A DNA stretch of 64,000 nucleotides from Bacillota bacterium. GTDB lineage: Bacteria; Bacillota; Desulfotomaculia; Desulfotomaculales; VENG01. The notes under the pieces are model-generated. The model saw only the letters and a program-made list of their open reading frames with translations, made no database searches and was not told the origin of the DNA. Below, in pieces: positions 60,065-64,000 of the stretch (its first letter is position 1; each line of letters begins with the position of its first letter). The translations under genes were made by a program, and so were the position numbers. The DNA is taken from contig VENG01000032.1 of the NCBI GenBank assembly GCA_009711705.1, positions 62,001 through 126,000 on the forward strand. Reading direction: 5' to 3'.

Positions 60065-62068
60065 ATGGAATTTAAATTGCATTCAACTTATGAGCCCATG
60101 GGTGACCAGCCCCGGGCCATAGAACAATTAGTTGACGGCATTAAAAAGGGAAACCGGCACCAAACGCTTTTGGGAGCCACCGGTACCGGGAAGACTTATA
60201 CCATGGCCCAGGTAATTCAACACGTGCAGCGGCCCACCCTGGTACTGGCTCCGAACAAGACACTGGCGGCACAGCTCTGTAGTGAGTTTAAGGAGTTTTT
60301 CCCCGAGAACGCGGTGGAGTATTTTGTCAGTTATTATGATTACTATCAACCCGAAGCCTATGTGCCTCACTCGGATACTTATATTGAGAAAGATGCGTCT
60401 ATTAACGATGAAATAGATAAGCTGCGCCACTCTGCCACCTGTGCACTGTTTGAGCGCCGGGACGTCATTATCGTGGCCAGTGTATCCTGTATTTATGGTT
60501 TGGGTGACCCGGAAGACTACAGTACCCTGGTATTGTCGCTACGCCAGGGTGGGACCTACGACCGGGACGCAGTGTTGCGTAAATTGGTTAATATTCAATA
60601 TGAGCGTAACGATATTAATTTTACCCGGGGTAAATTTAGGGTGCGGGGAGACGTGGTGGAGATATTTCCTGCCGGTAATGCAGAGCATGCCATACGGGTG
60701 GACTTTTTCGGTGATGAAGTCGACCGTCTGGTGGAATTTGACGTTTTAACCGGAGAGATTATAGGCGACCGTGAGCATGTTTCTATTTTTCCGGCCAGCC
60801 ATTACGCCACCTCCCGTGAGCGTCTGGAAACAGCCCTGATATCCATTGAAGCGGAGCTGGAAGAACAGCTGGCCCGGCTAAATGAACAGGGTAAACTGCT
60901 GGAGGCCCAGCGCTTGGAACAGCGTACCCGCTATGATATGGAAATGATGCGGGAAATGGGCTTTTGCCAGGGAATTGAAAACTATTCAAGGCACATTACC
61001 GGCCGTAACCCAGGAGACCAGCCCTATACTCTTTTGCATTATTTCCCGGATGATTTTATGATTTTCAGTGATGAGTCCCATGTGGCAATTCCCCAGGTGC
61101 GAGCTATGTATGCAGGGGACCGGTCGCGCAAGCAGTCACTGGTGGAATACGGCTTCAGATTGCCGTCAGCTTTTGATAACCGTCCTCTTACCTTTGATGA
61201 GTTTTCACAGCGAATTAACCAAATTTTATATGTTTCGGCCACTCCCGGAGATTATGAACTGGAGCAGAGCACACAGGTGGTGGAACAAATTATCCGGCCC
61301 ACCGGGCTGGTGGATCCCCAAATTGATGTCCGTAAAACAAAGGGGCAAATTGATGACTTACTGGGAGAAATAAACAAGCGTGTCAAAGAAAAAGAGCGGG
61401 TCTTGGTGACTACATTGACCAAAAAAATGGCCGAGGATCTTACGGATTATTGCCGCGAAATGGGTGTAAAGGTGCGCTACATGCACTCGGATATCAATAC
61501 CATTGAACGAATGGAGATAATCAGGGATTTGCGGCTGGGTGAGTTTGATGTGCTGGTGGGCATTAACCTTTTGCGGGAGGGACTGGACCTGCCCGAGGTG
61601 AGCCTGGTGGCCATCCTGGATGCCGACAAGGAAGGCTTCCTGCGTTCGGAGCGCTCTTTAATTCAGACCATTGGCCGTGCGGCGCGGAATGTGCACGGGC
61701 AGGTAATTATGTATGCTGATAAGGTTACCGATTCCATGTCCAGGGCTCTAGGTGAAACTGAACGCCGCCGTACCAAGCAGGTTGCATTTAATAAGGAGCA
61801 TGGTATTACTCCCCAGACTATTAAGAAGGCGGTACGTGAGGTTATTGAGGCCACGCGGGTGGCCGAGCCTGAAACTCTTTATGATGCTAAGCCGACAAAG
61901 AAGTTGACCAAGAAGGAAATCAAGCAGCGTATAGCCGGTCTGGAGAAGGAGATGCAGCAAGCTTCACGCAAGCTGGAATTTGAAAAAGCAGCTCAACTGA
62001 GGGATATGATCATAGAACTGCGCTTGCAGCTTAAGGGTAAAAGCAAGCAGGTTGAGGCTTCTGTATAG
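60065..62068 (+). CDS. uvrB: Excinuclease ABC subunit B (UvrB)
   Basis: UvrB is the damage-verifying helicase of nucleotide excision repair and works with UvrA and UvrC. 667 residues: [20 protein letters not shown], Walker [15 protein letters not shown], the beta-hairpin region [23 protein letters not shown], helicase motifs [18 protein letters not shown] and QTIGRAARN, and a C-terminal UVR domain ([20 protein letters not shown]). The ATG five bases after GAAGGTGG fits, with a TTG one codon earlier possible. uvrA follows after a 990-base repeat spacer, unlike the short spacer in most Firmicutes. Confidence 0.98.
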   Translation: MEFKLHSTYEPMGDQPRAIEQLVDGIKKGNRHQTLLGATGTGKTYTMAQVIQHVQRPTLVLAPNKTLAAQLCSEFKEFFPENAVEYFVSYYDYYQPEAYVPHSDTYIEKDASINDEIDKLRHSATCALFERRDVIIVASVSCIYGLGDPEDYSTLVLSLRQGGTYDRDAVLRKLVNIQYERNDINFTRGKFRVRGDVVEIFPAGNAEHAIRVDFFGDEVDRLVEFDVLTGEIIGDREHVSIFPASHYATSRERLETALISIEAELEEQLARLNEQGKLLEAQRLEQRTRYDMEMMREMGFCQGIENYSRHITGRNPGDQPYTLLHYFPDDFMIFSDESHVAIPQVRAMYAGDRSRKQSLVEYGFRLPSAFDNRPLTFDEFSQRINQILYVSATPGDYELEQSTQVVEQIIRPTGLVDPQIDVRKTKGQIDDLLGEINKRVKEKERVLVTTLTKKMAEDLTDYCREMGVKVRYMHSDINTIERMEIIRDLRLGEFDVLVGINLLREGLDLPEVSLVAILDADKEGFLRSERSLIQTIGRAARNVHGQVIMYADKVTDSMSRALGETERRRTKQVAFNKEHGITPQTIKKAVREVIEATRVAEPETLYDAKPTKKLTKKEIKQRIAGLEKEMQQASRKLEFEKAAQLRDMIIELRLQLKGKSKQVEASV

Positions 62069-63058
62069 TAAAAGAAAAAGCATTTTTAGACGGGATTAAC
62101 GGGATCAGTGGGATTGAAACATGGTGAATGAAGATTTGAGCAGATTTATTTATTGCACTTACGAAATGTATTAATATAAAGAAAAAAACATTTGACAGGA
62201 TTACAGGATTTGCAGGATATGTAATTTGATTATTCCTATAATGATGGGGAATTTTCTAAGTAAGGGATTTTATCATACTATGAATTATAGATACAAAAAA
62301 TCCCGTAAAATCCCGTAGATCCCGTCAAAAGAAGACCCCAAAGAATCGACCCAAGCAGTGAGTGTAAGACAAAGAGCCATTTTTAGACGGGATTAACGGG
62401 ATCAGTGGGATAAAGCATTTAAAAAAAATTGTGCATGATAATGATGAAAGAGAAAACATTAGACAGGATTACAGGATTAACAGGATAATGAACTAACTTT
62501 TATATATGGTCAAAGTTATAGTAGGACTTATGTAGCTTGATATAAATTATAGGAAATAACCATTGTGAAAAGTAAGGTAAAGAATAACCAGGATACTATG
62601 AATTATAGATACAAAAAAATCTCGTTAAATCCCGTAGATCCCGTCAAAAGAAGACCCCAAAGAATCGACCCAAGCAGTGAGGTAAGACAAAGAGCCATTT
62701 TTAGACGGGATTAACGGGATGAGCGGGATAAAATATTCGAAAAAATTGTGCATGATAATGATGAAAGAGAAAACATTAGACAGGATTACAGGATTAGTAG
62801 GATAATGAACTAACTTTTGCAGATGCTTGTATTGTATTTGGACTTATGAATTTTCATATAAATTATAGGAAACAACCACTATGCAAATTAAGGTAAATAA
62901 TTACAAGTATTACAATGAAATATAGAAAAGCTAAAAATCCTGTTTATCCTGTTAATCCTGTCAAAAAAAAAGACCCCAGAGAAATACCCAAATGTTTTCC
63001 CCAAAGAAATACCCAAGCAAAGACCCAAAATCAAATTAACTATAGAGGAAGGTTTGTA
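62069..63058. repeat. uvrB-uvrA spacer with nested arrays and a tandem duplication
   Basis: Forward B (62090) begins 22 bases after uvrB, followed by A (62192), inverted B (62299), B (62391), A (62459), inverted B (62616), B (62703), A (62776) and inverted A (62936) near the uvrA start. The unit from about 62277 to 62594 (ACTATGAATTATAGATAC ... AAAGAATCGACCC ... TAATGAACTAACTTTT) is repeated in tandem with a period of about 318 bases. No gene is visible. Confidence 0.85.
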
Positions 63059-64000
63059 ATGCTTGACAAGATCACAATTAAGGGCGCCAGGGTGCATAAC
63101 TTAAAAAACATAGACGTGGAAATACCCAGGGATCAGTTTGTGGTCATCACCGGGCTATCCGGGTCCGGTAAATCATCCCTGGCCTTTGATACCATCTATG
63201 CCGAAGGGCAACGACGGTACGTGGAATCCCTTTCCGCCTATGCTCGGCAATTTTTGGGACAAATGGACAAGCCCGACGTTGATTATATTGAGGGGCTTTC
63301 CCCTGCCATTTCCATTGACCAGAAAACAACTTCACATAACCCTCGATCCACGGTGGGTACCGTGACTGAAATTTATGACTACCTGCGTCTTTTATTTGCG
63401 CGGGTGGGCCGTCCTCACTGCCCGGGATGCGGCAAGCCCATTGCGCGGCAGACCGTGCAGCAGATGGTGGACCGCTTAATGGAACTTCCTGAAAGAACCA
63501 AGCTTCAGATACTGGCCCCTGTGGTCAGGGGGAAGAAGGGTACCCATGCCAAGGTATTAGAATCCATTCGGCGGGACGGTTTTGTGCGTGTGCGCGTAAA
63601 TGGTGAGATAATGGATGTTAATGAAGAAATTGAGCTTAATAAAAATAAAAAACACGCCATAGAAATTGTGGTGGACAGAGTGATAGTAAAGCCCGAATCC
63701 GCACGCCGCCTGGCTGATTCCCTGGAAATAGCCTTGAAGCACAGCGGTGGTTTGGTTATTGCTGCCGTGGTGGACGGGGAGGAAATATTGTTTAGCGAGC
63801 TTTTTGCCTGTGCCGACTGTGGTTTCAGTGTACCGGAAATTGCTCCCCGCCTGTTTTCGTTTAACAGTCCTTACGGAGCCTGCCCCGAGTGTACCGGATT
63901 GGGCATCAGGAAGGAAGTGGATCCTGAACTGATTATCCCTGAGCGGCGCAAATCTGTGGCCGGTGGGGCTATCGAGGGCTGGATGAGGAGCAGTAACTCT
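63059..64000 (+). CDS. uvrA: Excinuclease ABC subunit A (UvrA), 3' end cut off
   Basis: UvrA is the ABC-type ATPase that finds DNA damage and loads UvrB. The frame starts [21 protein letters not shown] and stays open to the last base, giving 314 residues of a protein usually about 940 long. Visible are Walker A ([21 protein letters not shown], seen across residues 31-51), the segment [13 protein letters not shown], the first zinc motif CPGCGKPI, and the second cysteine pair region (CADCGFS and CPECTG). GAGGAAGG precedes the ATG. Pairing with uvrB is standard. Confidence 0.97.
   Translation, partial: MLDKITIKGARVHNLKNIDVEIPRDQFVVITGLSGSGKSSLAFDTIYAEGQRRYVESLSAYARQFLGQMDKPDVDYIEGLSPAISIDQKTTSHNPRSTVGTVTEIYDYLRLLFARVGRPHCPGCGKPIARQTVQQMVDRLMELPERTKLQILAPVVRGKKGTHAKVLESIRRDGFVRVRVNGEIMDVNEEIELNKNKKHAIEIVVDRVIVKPESARRLADSLEIALKHSGGLVIAAVVDGEEILFSELFACADCGFSVPEIAPRLFSFNSPYGACPECTGLGIRKEVDPELIIPERRKSVAGGAIEGWMRSSNS

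Overview
The window reads as a chromosomal segment of an anaerobic, spore-forming Gram-positive bacterium, most likely of the Desulfotomaculum/Pelotomaculum group (Peptococcaceae). This is inferred from gene families and order: an Hnd-type NAD-linked [FeFe]-hydrogenase operon, a Tat-exported membrane-anchored [FeFe]-hydrogenase, YlmC/YmxH, YitT, CsaB, TagO and LCP envelope genes, and a Firmicutes-like secA-prfB ... ftsE-ftsX-(M23)-ctp-(MinJ-like)-uvrB-uvrA order. TTG and GTG starts are frequent and Shine-Dalgarno sites are strong. No rRNA, tRNA, prophage or CRISPR array was seen.

Layout. (1) 0-16.8 kb, cell-surface polymer region: WecG/TagA glycosyltransferase (cut by the left edge), an LCP ligase, two exported FAD oxidoreductases, a DUF5693 membrane protein, CsaB pyruvyltransferase, an exported phosphodiester glycosidase, an arylsulfotransferase-like propeller, FabZ, a TagO/MraY-type transferase and GalU. 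(2) 17.6-23.8 kb: a 38-codon Lys-rich protein, a DUF421 protein, phosphoglucomutase, YlmC/YmxH and MetK. (3) 24.3-32.7 kb, hydrogen-metabolism cassette: two DRTGG proteins, two GHKL ATPases and a HydS-like sensory [FeFe]-hydrogenase homologue are interleaved with hndABC, followed by hndD. (4) 33.0-38.9 kb, minus strand: tatA, tatC, a Tat-signal [FeFe]-hydrogenase, a four-cluster ferredoxin subunit, an NrfD membrane anchor and a LysR regulator. (5) 39.3-62.1 kb, housekeeping: GAF/GGDEF-like protein, ComF, HU, Csp, HPF, SecA, RF2 (programmed frameshift), a REP-associated tyrosine transposase (RAYT) with its hairpins, HtrA-like protease, YitT, split transketolase, FtsEX with an M23 activator, Ctp protease, MinJ-like PDZ protein, CooT, DUF2508, a Q/G-rich solute-binding lipoprotein and UvrB. 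(6) UvrA begins at 63.06 kb and runs off the right edge.

The most unusual signal is not a gene. Nine intergenic spacers are filled with short arrays of a 9-bp unit in two variants, ACAGGATTN (A) and ACGGGATTN (B). The arrays recur in a nested palindromic order: forward B, forward A, an AT-rich core, inverted A, inverted B. Forward arrays often start just after a stop codon, and inverted arrays often lie just before the next gene's ribosome binding site. Several cores are themselves repeated modules; one of about 290 bp occurs three times. The arrays are dense to 31 kb, absent from 31 to 62 kb, and reappear between uvrB and uvrA.

Other points worth checking are the RAYT with two inverted REP-like hairpins plus two solitary copies, a five-box DnaA-site cluster upstream of csp, a promoter-terminator leader RNA before cooT with two ACGR-loop hairpins, two genes (tatC and a DRTGG gene) whose best start codon is ATT, and TSCSPGW in place of TSCCPGW in both catalytic hydrogenases.
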